From Tetramitus jugosus (Eukaryota; Heterolobosea; Eutetramitea; Acrasida; Vahlkampfiidae): 64,000 nt of DNA. Of the stretch, positions 21,901 through 34,474 are shown one piece after another. Both the position numbers and the translations under genes were made by a program. Under the pieces are notes generated by a model, which saw only the letters and a program-made list of their open reading frames with translations, made no database searches and was not told the origin of the DNA. Location: positions 124,001 through 188,000 of the forward strand of contig OW569350.1 in the NCBI GenBank assembly GCA_937625935.1. Reading direction: 5' to 3'. How positions within the stretch are numbered: the stretch's first letter is position 1; each line of letters starts with the position of its first letter.

Positions 21901-24900
21901 ATGGTGGATGAGTGGAAAATATTCTTACCAACAGTTCATAGCTTGAAGAATCCTGCTCTGCAAAAGAGACATTGGAGAATTATAGATAATGTGTTAGGAA
22001 AGCCGTTGTATAATAGTAAATCTTTTACACTTGGAGAGTTGCTCGAGATAACTGATGCTGAGAAAACATTTAAGATAGAGGATGAGTCATCCCAGGCATC
22101 GAACGAGCAAGCACTCGAAGAACTATTGAGGACTGTCAAAGAAAATTGGCACAACATCAATTTTGAATTTACGCCACACAAAGATTTGCATATCATTGCT
22201 TCTGTTGATGATATAATAACGCAGCTAGAGGATGATAGAATTACAGTAGCCACTATTCTCAGCTCTAGATTTGTGACAGCTATTAAGGCAGATGTAGAAA
22301 CCTGGGAGCAGACTCTTAGATTGATGTTTGATACTATTCATGAGTTAATAACATGTCAAACGAAGTGGTTGTATCTCGAGAATGTATTTTCTGCTCCTGA
22401 TATTTCTTATCAGCTGAAAGATGATTTTAAACTCTTTTCTTCTGTTGATAGATTTTTCAAAGACACGATGAAGGTTGCGCTGACAACGAAAAAGGTTAGA
22501 GCAACTACAACCCAACCTGGGCTCTTTGAAAAGTTAAAGGTGCATAATACACATCTAGCCAAGATTGAAAAGAGTTTAGAAGATTATCTGCAGACAAAGC
22601 GAAATGCTTTTCCAAGATTCTACTTCTTGTCCAATGCTGATTTGTTGGACATCCTATCGCAGACAAAGAATCCTCAAGCTGTACAACCTCATTTGGCCAA
22701 TTGCTTTGAAGGAATTAGTCGTTTAGAGTTCGAAGGAGGTTCGTGGATAGCTGCTATGCTTTCAAAGGACGGTGAGCGTGTACAATTCACTCCAAAGTTT
22801 CGAGTTCGTACTTCAGTTGAGGAATGGTTGAATGAAGTCGAGAAAAATATGAGAAAAGCACTGAACCAATTAACTGGGAAAGCAATAGAAGACTATGCAG
22901 TTCAAAACAGGGAAACTTGGATTTTGACACATCATACACAAATAGTTCAAACGGTATCACAAATATTCTGGACTCAAGATGTCACTCGTTGTTTAACATC
23001 AGAGAACTCAAGGAAAGAATTGCGCGAATACTTTAAAACTTTAGAATCAAACATGACACAACTAGCGACAATGACACGACAGAAACTGACTTCATTGGAG
23101 AGAAAAGCAGTAGGATCATTGATTATCATTGAGGTTCACTCGAGAGATGTTGTGGATGCCATGATTCAAGAAGGTGTTTCTCAAGTTTCAGATTTTGGAT
23201 TTATGAAACAATTGAGATACTATTGGGATAAAAATCGCTGTGTAGTTCGACAGTCCAACTCTGAGTTTGAATATGGAAATGAGTATCTTGGCACTCAGTC
23301 AAGATTGGTCATTACTCCACTGACAGATCGAGTTTATATGACACTCACTGGAGCCTTGCATCTCAATCTCGGAGGTGCTCCAGCAGGTCCTGCAGGCACA
23401 GGCAAGACAGAAACAGTCAAAGACTTGGCAAAAGCACTGGCCTATCCTTGTATTGTGTATAATTGTTCTGATGGTGTCACATATGAGATGATGTACAAAT
23501 TCTTTAGCGGCATAGTTCAAGTTGGTGCTTGGGCATGCTTTGATGAGTTCAACCGTATCAATATCGAAGTGCTGTCTGTTATTGCGACTCAACTGTCTAC
23601 GATTCAAGACGCGTTGAAAGCACGCAAGAAGACATTCTTTTTGCAAGATGAGAAGGAAATACGAATAATTGAGACTTGTGGTGTATTCATTACAATGAAT
23701 CCGGGTTATGCAGGTAGAACTGAGCTTCCAGATAATTTGAAGGCTTTGTTTAGACCAGTTGCAGTAATGACACCTGATTTCAGACTAATTGCCGAGGTGA
23801 TTCTCTTTTCCGAAGGATATGAGAGCGCAAGAAATCTATCTCGTAAGATGACACAACTCTACAAGTTGTCAAACGAGCAGCTCTCTTCACAGGATCACTA
23901 TGATTTTGGTATGAGAGCCCTCAAGTCTGTTCTTGTGATGGCAGGTGATTTGAAAAGAGCAAATCCGAACCAACAAGAAGAAATAACATTGATGAAGGCT
24001 ATGAAGGACAGCAATATTCCAAAGTTTGTGAAGGAGGATGTGGAACTTTTCGAGGGCATCGTATCCGATTTATTCCCAAAGATTGAAGCTCCAAAGATTG
24101 ACTTTGAAGAGCTGAAACTGGCCATCGAAAAGGGACTAACACTCGAAGGGCTAGAACCAGTTCCCAAGTTTGTCACTAAGATTTTACAATTGTTTGATAC
24201 TCTTATTGTGAGACATGGTGTGATGCTTGTTGGTCCGACAGGTTCAGGAAAGACGGTGAATCGTACAGTGTTATCGCACACGTTGTCTCGGTTAGCCGAA
24301 GAATCCACCACGATTCATGATCACTTCAAAAAGGTGAAAGAATACACATTGAATCCAAAGAGTATTACCTACGGTGATTTGTATGGTGTGTTTAATATTA
24401 ATACTCATGAATGGTTCAATGGTCTCATTCCACACTTTGCTCATAAAGCAAAAGGAGATCGAACTAATTGCAGAAAATGGATCATTTTCGATGGTCCAGT
24501 TGATACTTTGTGGATTGAAAGTATGAATTCGGTATTGGATGATAGTCGCCTGCTATGTCTCGATAATGCCGAACGTATCCAACTCGATGAAACAATCACC
24601 TTCATGTTCGAGGTTCAAGATTTGGCAGTTGCGTCACCTGCGACAGTTTCTCGCTGTGGTATGGTGTATATGGATACAGATGATCTTGGATGGCATCCAT
24701 ATGCAACTGCTTGGATCAAAAATTCTTTGCCTTCCATATTCAAAGCAGATCACAAAGAGTACCTATCAACACTATTCAATGAATACATTCCATTGGCTCT
24801 AAACTTTGTTCGGACAAACTGCAGAGAAGATATTCGAACAGTTGATCTCAATCTGGTGACAAGTTTGTGCGACTTTTTCATCGCCATTGTAGAACAGGAG

Positions 24901-27900
24901 GACATTCAATTTAGTGACGGATCAAGAATCGAGTCGTTGCTGAATAATTTGTTTGTCTTTTGTGTCATTTGGTCTATAGGAGCCAATATTATCAAGGAAG
25001 GAAGAATTGATTTTGACAAGTTTATTAGGAATGAATTCAAGAAAATCATAACAATTCCTTCATTCATCAGTTCAGTGTATGACTTTTGGATTGATTTTAC
25101 GACAAATACCTTGGTTGATTGGTCTGCTCGTCTTCCTGACAAGTTTGATTATTCGCCATCGATTCCATATTTCCAAATTATGGTTCCTACGGTAGATACG
25201 GTCCGTTTCTCGTACATGATTCAATTACTGACCAAAATGGAGAAGCCTCTTTTGTTTAATGGTGAAACAGGTGTAGCCAAGAGCGTGATGATTGCCAACT
25301 CTCTCAGAGACAATAAGGATATAGAGCTTGTCACCGTGCAGTTTAGTGCTCAAACAAGTAGTAAGAGAACACAAGAAATGATTGAAAGCAAACTTGTTCT
25401 ACGGAAGAATATTCTCCAAGCGCCACCTGGTAAAAAAGTTGTTTTGTTCGTGGATGATTTGAATATGCCAGAGCTTGAAACATTTGGTGCTCAACCACCA
25501 ATCGAGCTTCTCAGGCAACTCTTGGGTTACAAGGGATTCTTTGATGTTGATGACAAGGAAAGTTTCCCTTGGAAAGAGGTGCAAGATGTTACCATCGTCT
25601 CTGCGTGCGGTCCTCCTGGAGGTGGTAGAAACGTAACAACACCTAGGTTACTACGACTTTTCCATACATTCAATGTTCCGGAAATATCCAGTGAGAGTTT
25701 GGGCAGAATCTTCTCCAGCATTTTGGATGGATTTTTGGAGCCGTTTAACGATCATGTTCGTGCGTGCTCGAAGTCCATTGTGAAGGCTGCAGTTGACTTG
25801 TACAACAGGGCATGTGAAGATTTTCGACCTACTCCGAAGACGTCACACTATACATTCAACATGCGTGATCTCTCCAAAGTGTTCCAAGGTATACTTCAAG
25901 TTGTTCCAGACACAGTGAAAACTGCTAAAACAATCACAAAATTATGGGTACATGAGTCACTGCGCTGTTTCCATGATAGGTTGATCAATGATGTAGATCG
26001 AGGAAAATTTATTGATATTGTTAATGAGTTAATGAGAAGACATTTTAAGAGTGTAACAATTCCACAAGAGGAGTTATTTGGAGATAAACCCGTTACATTC
26101 GGTAGTGTTATGAATCAAGATCCAGAACAATTTATTTATGAGGAGATCAACAATCCGTCAAATATACCAAGCATGTTAGATTCACATTTGATCAACTACA
26201 ATGCAAAGAATACAGGTAAAATGGATTTAGTTTTCTTCCCTGACGCATCCATTCACGCTACGAGACTCGTGAGGGTATTGAAACAACCACGTGGAAATGC
26301 ATTACTTGTTGGTGTTGGAGGCTCAGGAAAGCAGAGTTTAACACGACTTTCGTCCTTCATTGCTGGTTATCTAACATTTGAAATTTCATTAACAAGAGGT
26401 TACAAATTATCTGATTTTAGAACAGATCTCCAGAACTTGTACCGCATTGCTGGTGTGGAAGGCAAACCAGTTACTTTTCTGCTCACTGACTCTCAAATTG
26501 TGAGTGAAGCATTCCTTGAAGATATCAACAATATTTTGAATTCGGGAGAGGTTCCAAATCTATTTCCAAGCGAGGAAAGAGAGAAGGTGATCAATGAGTT
26601 GAGACCTATCGCCGCAGAAGCAGGAGTTTCTGAGTTAAGAGATGCAATTTACTCATTTTTCATCAATCGCGTCCGCGATAACCTCCATATTGTTCTATGT
26701 ATGAGTCCGGTCGGAGAAGCCTTTAGAAGACGTGTTCGTATGTTTCCCTCCTTGGTTAATTGTTGTACTATTGATTGGTTCGATGGGTGGCCCTCAGATG
26801 CCTTGCTATCGGTGGCCGAGAAAAAGTTCATGAAGATAAATGTCGGATCAGAGACCTTGCGGCAACATATGATAGAAGGATGTGTTACTGTCCATTCATC
26901 CGCTGTGAACATGTCGAACAGATTCGAGACTGAATTACGAAGAAAATTCTATGTCACACCTGCTTCATTTTTGGAGTTTATTAACTTTTATCACAATATG
27001 TTGGAGAAGAAGAGACTAGAGCTTAAAACCTCGAAGGACAAGCTCACAAAAGGCATCGAAATTCTGAAAGACACAAATTCGAGAGTGGAATCGATGCAGC
27101 AAGAACTTGAAGAGTTACAGCCTATTCTGAAAAATATGACAGTGGAAGTAAATCAGATACTAGCACGGGTACAGACCGCGACTGCTGAGGCCAATTCCAA
27201 ACGAGAGATCATCACAAAGGAAGAGAAGATTGTCAACGAAAAAACAAAGAAGGCAGATGCAATTGCGAAGGAGTCCGAGGAAAAGTTGAATGAAGTTGTT
27301 CCAAAAATTAAGATAGCCTTGGAGGCCCTTGATAAAATCGATAGAGGACAGTTGACAGAAATCAAGAAGTATGTGGATCCGCGTCCACCAATTAAGGTGA
27401 CCTTAGAAGCTGTTCTGACAATGTTGGGTGAAAAGAACACGACCTGGGAATCCTGCCAAAAAATTATGTCAGACACCAATTTCTTAAACAGGTGTTTGGA
27501 CTTCGACAAGGATGGTTTAACACCAGCTCTTATTAAGAAGTTGAAAAAGTATGAAAAGGAACCTAATTTCGACCAAGCTCTTGTCCAAAACACTTCAGCA
27601 GCGGCTGGCTCCTTGAACACGTGGGTACGTGCAATGATTTCTTACTATGAAGTAAAAAAGCTGGTTGAACCTCTTGAGGAAAGCTATGAAAAGGCGAAGT
27701 CAGATCTAACTATGAATCAACAGCAATTACAAACAAAGCAACAAGAACTTGCAGCAGTTATTCATAGTGTCGAACTAATGAATAGAGAGTACGAAGAAAA
27801 TATGCAGCAAAAGACATCCCTCGAAGAGAAGACAGCTATTTCGGAACGAAGATTGATAGCTGCCAAAAAGTTAACTGTCTCCCTGGAAGAAGAGTATAAG

Positions 27901-30900
27901 AGATGGATTCAATCAGTATCTCTATTCGATAAACAGATCGAAAATTTGCCAGGTGACGTATTCCTCGCCTCAGCAGCAATTGTGTATTATGGAGCCTTCA
28001 CAGCTTCTTATCGATCAGAAGTCTTCCAACTTTGGATCGATGAGTGCAAAAAACGCAAAGTGCCCCTTTCTGACGATCCATCAATCGAAAAAACCATCTC
28101 TAATCAAGTACAAATAAGAGATTGGAATATCAAAAATCTACCTACAGACCTTCATTCGATTCAAAATGCAATTTTAGCTACAGAGACAAATAAGTGGCCT
28201 TTGATGATTGATCCACAAGGTCAAGCAAATCGGTGGATAAAACAGATGGAAGGAGAAAATGGGCTTAAGGTTGTTAAACAATCTGACAAGAATATCTTAA
28301 AGGTGATAAACAACGCCATTATGATTGGTAAACCTGTCATCATTGAGGATCTGAGTGAACTGATCGACCCAAGTCTCGACCCAATTCTCCAGAAAAATAT
28401 TTACAAAGTTCAGGGAAGACAAGTTATTAAGATTGGTACTGGAGAAGTGGATTACAATCCTAATTTCAGATTGTACTTGACAACAAAGCTTGCTAATCCA
28501 CATTACCTACCTGAAATCTGCAACAAAGTGAACCTTATTAATTTCACTGTGACTACAAAGGGTTTGGAGGATCAACTGCTTGGTGATGTCGTACTTCGAT
28601 TGAAAGAAGAATTGGAAAAAGAAAGAGATAACTTAGTTCTATCTGTGGCAGAGGATCAAAAAACGCTCAACAATTTGGAGAATCAAATTCTAGATAGTCT
28701 CTCTTCGGTCGAAGGAAATATTTTGGATAATGAAGAGATTATCAAAACACTGGATGACTCTAAATTCATGGCTAATGTGATCAATGAGCGTGTTAAAAAG
28801 TCTGAATTAACTGAAATATCTATTAATGAAGTTAGAGAACAATATCGATCCTTAGCTATCCGAGGCAGTATTCTGTACTTTGCCATCGCTGACTTGGCAC
28901 GTATTGATCCCATGTACCAATACTCGCTAGAATTTTTCAAGAAATTGTTCAACCATTGCATTTACGAGAATGAATCTGTTGAGCTAGAGACCTTACTTGA
29001 AGAATTGATTAGCAGGATTACGAGCACTGTGTACTCGAGTGTCTGTCGGGGTCTATTTGAAAAGGATAAGTTAATTTTTTCTTTCATGATGGCAATCCAG
29101 ATATTTAAACACAAGGGAGCTCTATCTGAGAATGAATGGAATTTGTTTATCAGAGGTGCCCACAACACGAGCACCGTCAAGAATGATATTCCTTGGTTGA
29201 GCCAAAAGTCTTGGGCACTGCTGTCATCATTGGACAGTAGTGTACCAGAATTGAAAGGAATAGCCACGTCAATAGTTCGCAACCAAGATGAATGGCGCAA
29301 TCATTTTAAAGACTCTGAATCCTACAAGAATTCTCTCCCACGTGGATGGGATTCCAAGATTAAACCCTTCCAAAAACTTTTGCTGATCAAATGCTTCTGT
29401 GAGGAAAAGGTTGTATTTGCGGCAAGAGAGTTCGTGTACAACACTCTTGGTGGTCATTTCACAGTGTCACCCAAACTTGACCTCAAACAAGCTGTTAATG
29501 ACACCACCCCCAGCGAACCAATTATATTTATCCTGTCTCAGGGTGCTGATCCTACAGATTTGTTGAAACGATTCGCAGATACCACAGGAACCAGACTTTC
29601 AATCAAATCATTAGGACAAGGCCAGGAAGAATCTGCGATGAAGTTGATCGAGAGAGGTAGGAAGAGCGGTGAGTGGGTCCTGTTACAGAATTGTCATCTT
29701 TCTGTCTCATTCATGCCGGCTCTCGAAAGAATTATCAGCGAATTTTCTTTGAAGACCACTGTCATCAAACCAACTTTCAGACTTTGGTTGACGTCTATGC
29801 CTTCGAAAGATTTCCCTATCCCAATTTTGCAAAATAGCATTAAGTTGACTAATGAACCACCAAAGGGTATCCAAGCTAATCTCACGAGAACATACGATGA
29901 GTTTACTAGTGAATTCTATGACTCATTCGAAGAAACAGATACATTCCCTGAATGTGCAAAGAGCCTAGCATTTACAAAATTATTATTCGGTCTATCACTC
30001 TTCCATGCAGTTGTACAAGAAAGAAAGAAATTTGGTCCACTCGGTTGGAATATTCAATATGAATTTAATTCATCCGATCTGCATGTTGCCAAACTTTGGT
30101 TGCAAATGTTTTTGAAGGAAAACGACCGAATACCATGGGATTCTCTTCAGTATGTGATTGGAGAAATAGTTTATGGAGGACGGGTGACGGATTCTTGGGA
30201 TAGAAGATGTCTTATCAACATTCTGAATCAATATTTTACAAAAGAGATTCTGTTGTCCAGCTATCAATTTGCAGACAACCTCATTTATCGAGTACCTCAT
30301 GGTGGTGATCGAATGATCTTTAAACAGTATATTAACTCGTTGCCTGTTATTGACAGACCCGACATATTCTCCATGCATGAAAATGCCAATATAGTGTTCC
30401 AAATGCAAGAGACTCAAAAGTTAATATCTACCATTTTATCTGTACAGCCGAGAGTAACGGGCGGAGGATTGGAGCAAAAAACAGAGGCCATAGTTCTGGA
30501 TATTGCAAAGGGAATTTTGGATACCTTGCCCACAGATCTAGATAAGTTTGAGGCTGGAAGAAGTACATTTGCTCGCACAAAGAAAGGCACAATGCACTCT
30601 CTTGCCACTGTATTGAGTCATGAAATGATACGGTTTAACAAATTACTCAGAATAATACGTTCATCTCTTGTTGAGCTGTTAAAAGCCATGGATGGCTTGG
30701 TGGTGATGTCTGCTGAATTGGAAAAAACATTTAACAGCCTGCTGAACAACGAAGTTCCTGAAATGTGGGCCGATGTTGCATATCCTTCATTAAAACCTTT
30801 GGGTTCCTGGATCGAGGATTTGAAGGCAAGAGTCGATTTTATGAGGAAATGGCTGAAGAACGGCTTGCCATCAGTATTCTGGATTTCTGGATTCTTCTTC

Positions 30901-31341
30901 CCCCAAGGATTCCTCACAGGTGTTCTGCAAACTTATGCAAGAGAGCACGAATTGCCTGTAGATAGTCTTGGATTCAAGTTTCGAGTACTGGACACGGACG
31001 ACATTAGTAAAATTGATCAAGGACCAGAGAGTGGTGTGTATATTTATGGAATGTATTTGGATGGTGCTCGATGGGATTCAGAACGTCGAACACTCGTGGA
31101 AGCTGCCTCAGGTGAGAACACTTGTCGTTTACCAATAGTTCACTTCTTGCCTGAGAAAGATCACTCCATTCAAGATGGATACTACGACTGCCCATTGTAT
31201 AAAACAAGTGTAAGGAAGGGAGTGTTGTCCTCTTTGGGTCAATCTACCAATTTTGTGATATCGGTGGAACTCCCAACTGAAAAGAATTCAAACTTTTGGA
31301 TTAAGCAAGGAGTTGCTCTGCTCTGTCAACTTGATACCTAA
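18972..31341 (+). CDS. Axonemal inner-arm dynein heavy chain, DNAH3/7/12-like (4,075 aa, 3 exons)
   Basis: The exons are 18972-19205, 19274-19730 and 19805-31341, with introns of 68 and 74 bp. The second junction restores the conserved sequence GEA-DFTNLDQWVVEHDIFHK, followed by FFKRFRVWKVF. The first donor is GTACTA, so that junction is the least sure. The tail and linker occupy ~1-1400. P-loops lie at about residue 1424 (AAA1, GPAGTGKT), 1706 (AAA2, GPTGSGKT), 2049 (AAA3, GETGVAKS) and 2399 (AAA4, GVGGSGKQ). The stalk coiled coils are at about 2625-2730 and 2848-2940, with the microtubule-binding head between them. The C-terminal end YKTSVRKGVLSSLGQSTNFV...LLCQLDT is typical of single-headed inner-arm dyneins. 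It powers flagellar bending. AATAAA follows at 31356-31361. Confidence 0.96.
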
Positions 31342-31442
31342 CAACAATACTCGATAATAAAATTCGTTCAGTGCAAAACGGAGATTTGGTTTGCTTCGCG
31401 CTCATGTACCACTACAGAACATTTCACCAAACGTGTTAAGAA

Positions 31443-33056
31443 ATGAATGAACATGACACAGAGTCCCCAATAACATCAGAAGAGTCCCATGTTGTGGAAC
31501 CACAAGTTCAGGAAGATGATAGCAAAGAGAATCAACATGAACCCCCGATTGAGGAAGAAGAAAAAACTGATTCATCCCACAAGGAAGTAGGAGAGAGCAT
31601 TGGAGAAGGATCTCATGAGGAAGATGTTGATAATGATTTGGATGGGGACAACAATAATGATGTCGTTTTGGAAGCTCTACAGAACGAGGAACCAATACCT
31701 TCGCTCTCAGATCGCGATGACGCCAATATGTTGCCAGAGGATGGAAGAGAAGAAGAAGAGCTAAATGAAGCACTAGACGAACTGAGAGAGGTCGAAGACC
31801 AGTACGAACCTTTACCGACAGAATATGAGAACAGAATCCTGGATGATGACGAGTTAGAAGAAGCAGAAAACATGATAAAAACAAGAGATGAACTTACCTC
31901 GAGATACACGAGTATTATAGAAGATAGAAACATCCTCTGGAGGAAACTTCACTTGATAACAAAGAAACTCTCTGATCACTTCAAATCTATTAAAAAGATA
32001 TCCAACGAGGAAGTCAAAGAGAAATCTCTGGACGCAGAAGACAAGTATTCTCGGTTAATTTTGGAGTACAGAGACTTGCGGGAAGAACTGGAAGAGTTGA
32101 GGGAGAAAAACAGACAACAACTTGGAAATATGAGAAGTAGTTTGGATATGAGGCAACAGAGCGCGGACGCAATGCGACTACAACTCATGGAACACAAAAC
32201 ACACATCGCTACAGAGAAAGCCAAAGGATTACGAACAGGTAAACGGATACCGGCCAAGAAACTAGAAGAACTTCATCGGGCCGAACTGGACAAGTACTAT
32301 AAAGTTAGGAGCATCCGGATTCAGAACTTTGAGCTCAAAAATACCAAACAAGCTCTGGATCAATCGATCAGAGAAAAGGAAGAATTCTCAAAAGGTTTGC
32401 ACCTCATCCATTACGAACAATTAAAGATGGAAAATTCTTCATTGAGCGAGAAGATTGAGGAGAAGAATGAAAGCTTGCAAAAAGCCCAACTCAAGTCAAT
32501 TAATGCAGTGCATGTGTGGGCCCACACCAGAGAGAAACTACAATTCGAACAGAATCAAGACACTGCAATGGAAGCAAGACTAGGCGAATTAGAAACGGAG
32601 ATAGAGCAATACAAGAAAGATTTGAACATGATTAAGACGGACTCTGATAAAATGAAGCAGGATACCATGGCAATGAGAAATGCAGCCCCACTTGTGACAA
32701 ACACCCCACTTCTTATGGATTATGAAAGCAGAAAGAACGAACTCGAGGAGAAAACGAGGACATTACAACAGTTAAAAGATCAACATAGAGAACACCTGCT
32801 TCACATCAAGAAGTATAACCAGAGAATGAACAACATGCTTCGGAAGTACGACAATGGCTCCACCACAACGAATCCGCAAACGATGACAACCACCCACCAG
32901 CCAGAGACCGATCATTATGAGGCAGAGCCATCACCGACTTCCACACAGGCAGCTCAAAAGTTACCCGATATTTACAAGCGAGTCAATTCATCTCGTTCGA
33001 TTGGAAGCAGAACAGAGCAGCCACAACAACAACCAGAACTCGTTCAACCATCCTGA
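31443..33056 (+). CDS. CCDC96: Ciliary coiled-coil protein CCDC96/FAP184-like (537 aa)
   Basis: The ATG at 31443 lies only 101 bp after the dynein stop, on the same strand. Residues 1-150 are very acidic (poly-Glu/Asp). Residues ~165-470 are a continuous coiled coil that includes the CCDC113/CCDC96 family segment: NFELKNTKQALDQSIREKEE, LHLIHYEQLKMENSSLSEKI, NAVHVWAHTREKLQFEQ. The tail (480-537) is Thr/Pro/Gln-rich. In ciliates and algae this protein pairs with CCDC113 near the base of radial spoke 3 and the nexin-dynein regulatory complex. Its position next to an inner-arm dynein gene fits an axonemal role. No introns. Confidence 0.87.
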   Translation: MNEHDTESPITSEESHVVEPQVQEDDSKENQHEPPIEEEEKTDSSHKEVGESIGEGSHEEDVDNDLDGDNNNDVVLEALQNEEPIPSLSDRDDANMLPEDGREEEELNEALDELREVEDQYEPLPTEYENRILDDDELEEAENMIKTRDELTSRYTSIIEDRNILWRKLHLITKKLSDHFKSIKKISNEEVKEKSLDAEDKYSRLILEYRDLREELEELREKNRQQLGNMRSSLDMRQQSADAMRLQLMEHKTHIATEKAKGLRTGKRIPAKKLEELHRAELDKYYKVRSIRIQNFELKNTKQALDQSIREKEEFSKGLHLIHYEQLKMENSSLSEKIEEKNESLQKAQLKSINAVHVWAHTREKLQFEQNQDTAMEARLGELETEIEQYKKDLNMIKTDSDKMKQDTMAMRNAAPLVTNTPLLMDYESRKNELEEKTRTLQQLKDQHREHLLHIKKYNQRMNNMLRKYDNGSTTTNPQTMTTTHQPETDHYEAEPSPTSTQAAQKLPDIYKRVNSSRSIGSRTEQPQQQPELVQPS

Positions 33057-33172
33057 TTGTACATATAAACAACACAAAAATCATGACAAATGTGCGATTA
33101 TTGGTGCCATTTATTGGTACTTGCTTGATTGATGCTGTAGAAATAATCGTCACACACGCACACATGTCTATC

Positions 33173-34072
33173 TTACAAGGCAGCAGAGCTTCGGGATGAT
33201 GATGACTTGATCAAATAATCAAACACACCCGACTGTACAATGTACTCAATGACTTGATCATCCAAGTAGTACTTGACAGAGTAACCTCTCTCCATCAATG
33301 TTCGAATTCTCGTTGAACTCACATTGTTCGTCACATACGCCGGCACCGAATGAATATTTCTCCTATTCTTATATAGTACATCGTGATCAAAGATGAGATT
33401 AGGCACAGAGGCACCAATATCACGCTCCACGCACGCCGTTCCAAAATTTTCCAATATGTAATCCACGTCCTCCTGTCGCCACACACCCTCCTTGACAAAC
33501 GATTCCAACAAATCAGCACCACACAGCAACAGAATCCTGGGCGACACTTGTTGCTTCACACTCTGATAATAGTGATCGACTTGGTCCTTGAAATGAGTGA
33601 GAACAATTCTTGTCCGACTGTACTCTGGCTGCAAAATCTCCCACGCATCCGTATTGATCCAAGAACTGGTGCGCGTCGCCAATTTGCTCATCATGTATCG
33701 ATGTTGACCACTGACTCGGAGTGAACCCTTGCCGTACTTGTCATGAACAGGTGAGAGAAAACCGCCGACCACAGTATAGCCCAACTCCTTCTCCAAGTAG
33801 TCCTTGGAGTTTTCAAACATGCGCAAGTGAAGGTTGGTAATGGGATTGAAGGAGCCACACGCAACAAGAATAATGTACTTTTTGTCATTTTCACCATCAG
33901 AGTGATCAGTATCATCATCATTGGTAGTAGTGGTAGTGGTAGTAGGAAGTGGTTCAGTGTCCAATAGTAAATCAATGGGAAATTTGTAGTTTTCGAGTGT
34001 TGGTGTCTCTGTGGACAATCGATTGGTGGATTGTTGTTGTTGTGGTGGTGTTGGAGTGGTGGTGGATGACAT
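33173..34072 (-). CDS. NMNAT: Nicotinamide/nicotinate mononucleotide adenylyltransferase (299 aa)
   Basis: The ATG at 34072 is followed by ~60 residues rich in Thr/Pro/Gln/Asp that are not part of the enzyme core. The core starts at ILVACGSFNPITNLHLRMFE, which has the nucleotidyltransferase GSFNP and HxRxF signatures. It continues with GYTVVGGFLSPVHDKYGKG, ARTSSWINTDAWE-like sequence, LLCGADLLESF and the ISSTRIR-type motif NNVSSTRIRTLM near the C terminus. It joins ATP to NMN or NaMN to make NAD or deamido-NAD, the last shared step of NAD synthesis. There is no obvious targeting signal, so the location is uncertain. Length apart from the extension is normal for the family. Confidence 0.95.
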   Translation of the reverse strand: MSSTTTPTPPQQQQSTNRLSTETPTLENYKFPIDLLLDTEPLPTTTTTTTNDDDTDHSDGENDKKYIILVACGSFNPITNLHLRMFENSKDYLEKELGYTVVGGFLSPVHDKYGKGSLRVSGQHRYMMSKLATRTSSWINTDAWEILQPEYSRTRIVLTHFKDQVDHYYQSVKQQVSPRILLLCGADLLESFVKEGVWRQEDVDYILENFGTACVERDIGASVPNLIFDHDVLYKNRRNIHSVPAYVTNNVSSTRIRTLMERGYSVKYYLDDQVIEYIVQSGVFDYLIKSSSSRSSAAL

Positions 34073-34474
34073 CTCTCTATATGTTGTTGTTTAGTTAGTA
34101 AGTGTACAATGTGATGATGGTGTTGCGTGTCTTTTTTTTCTGTTGTTTTTGCGTTGCATGGGTGTTTTTTCCAAGAAGCAGTGGAACATTTGGAGCTGGG
34201 GAGAACTGGAACTAACCAGGATGTCCGAAGGATGCGGATATTCTTGGAGAAATCTCATTGAGTGAAGTGGATTTGTTCCAGGAAATTTCTTCATGGAGAA
34301 TTGTTTTGTGGATGTTTGAAGGATAGGAGAGTTGTAATTGTGAATCTAGTGAAACAGCAACCGTTCTATTTACAACAGTCATCCCAGCTACTGTTGAGAG
34401 TGGAACAAGTAGGCACCCAAGTGACCAAAAAATGGATGACTTGATGAAACGAATAGTCATGAACATAATTTATT
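34073..34474. other. Spacer between TRAPPC3 and NMNAT
   Basis: This 402-bp stretch lies downstream of TRAPPC3 and upstream of NMNAT, both on the minus strand. It contains an 84-codon ATG frame (34466 down to 34212) whose first ~28 residues resemble a signal peptide. The frame begins only 8 bp after the TRAPPC3 stop and matches nothing I know, so I do not call it. A poly-T tract lies at 34132-34140. Confidence 0.4.

Noticed and set aside
24230..26340. Unusual AAA3 Walker A (GETGVAKS) in the dynein as a sign of a dead site
   Set aside because: The catalytic Lys and Ser are kept, and I am not certain that Ala at this position is rare in axonemal dyneins, so I do not claim loss of function.
34212..34466. 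84-codon minus-strand frame with a signal-peptide-like start after TRAPPC3
   Set aside because: It starts 8 bp after the TRAPPC3 stop with no room for a promoter, and the rest of the sequence matches nothing known. RNA-seq would be needed to revive it.
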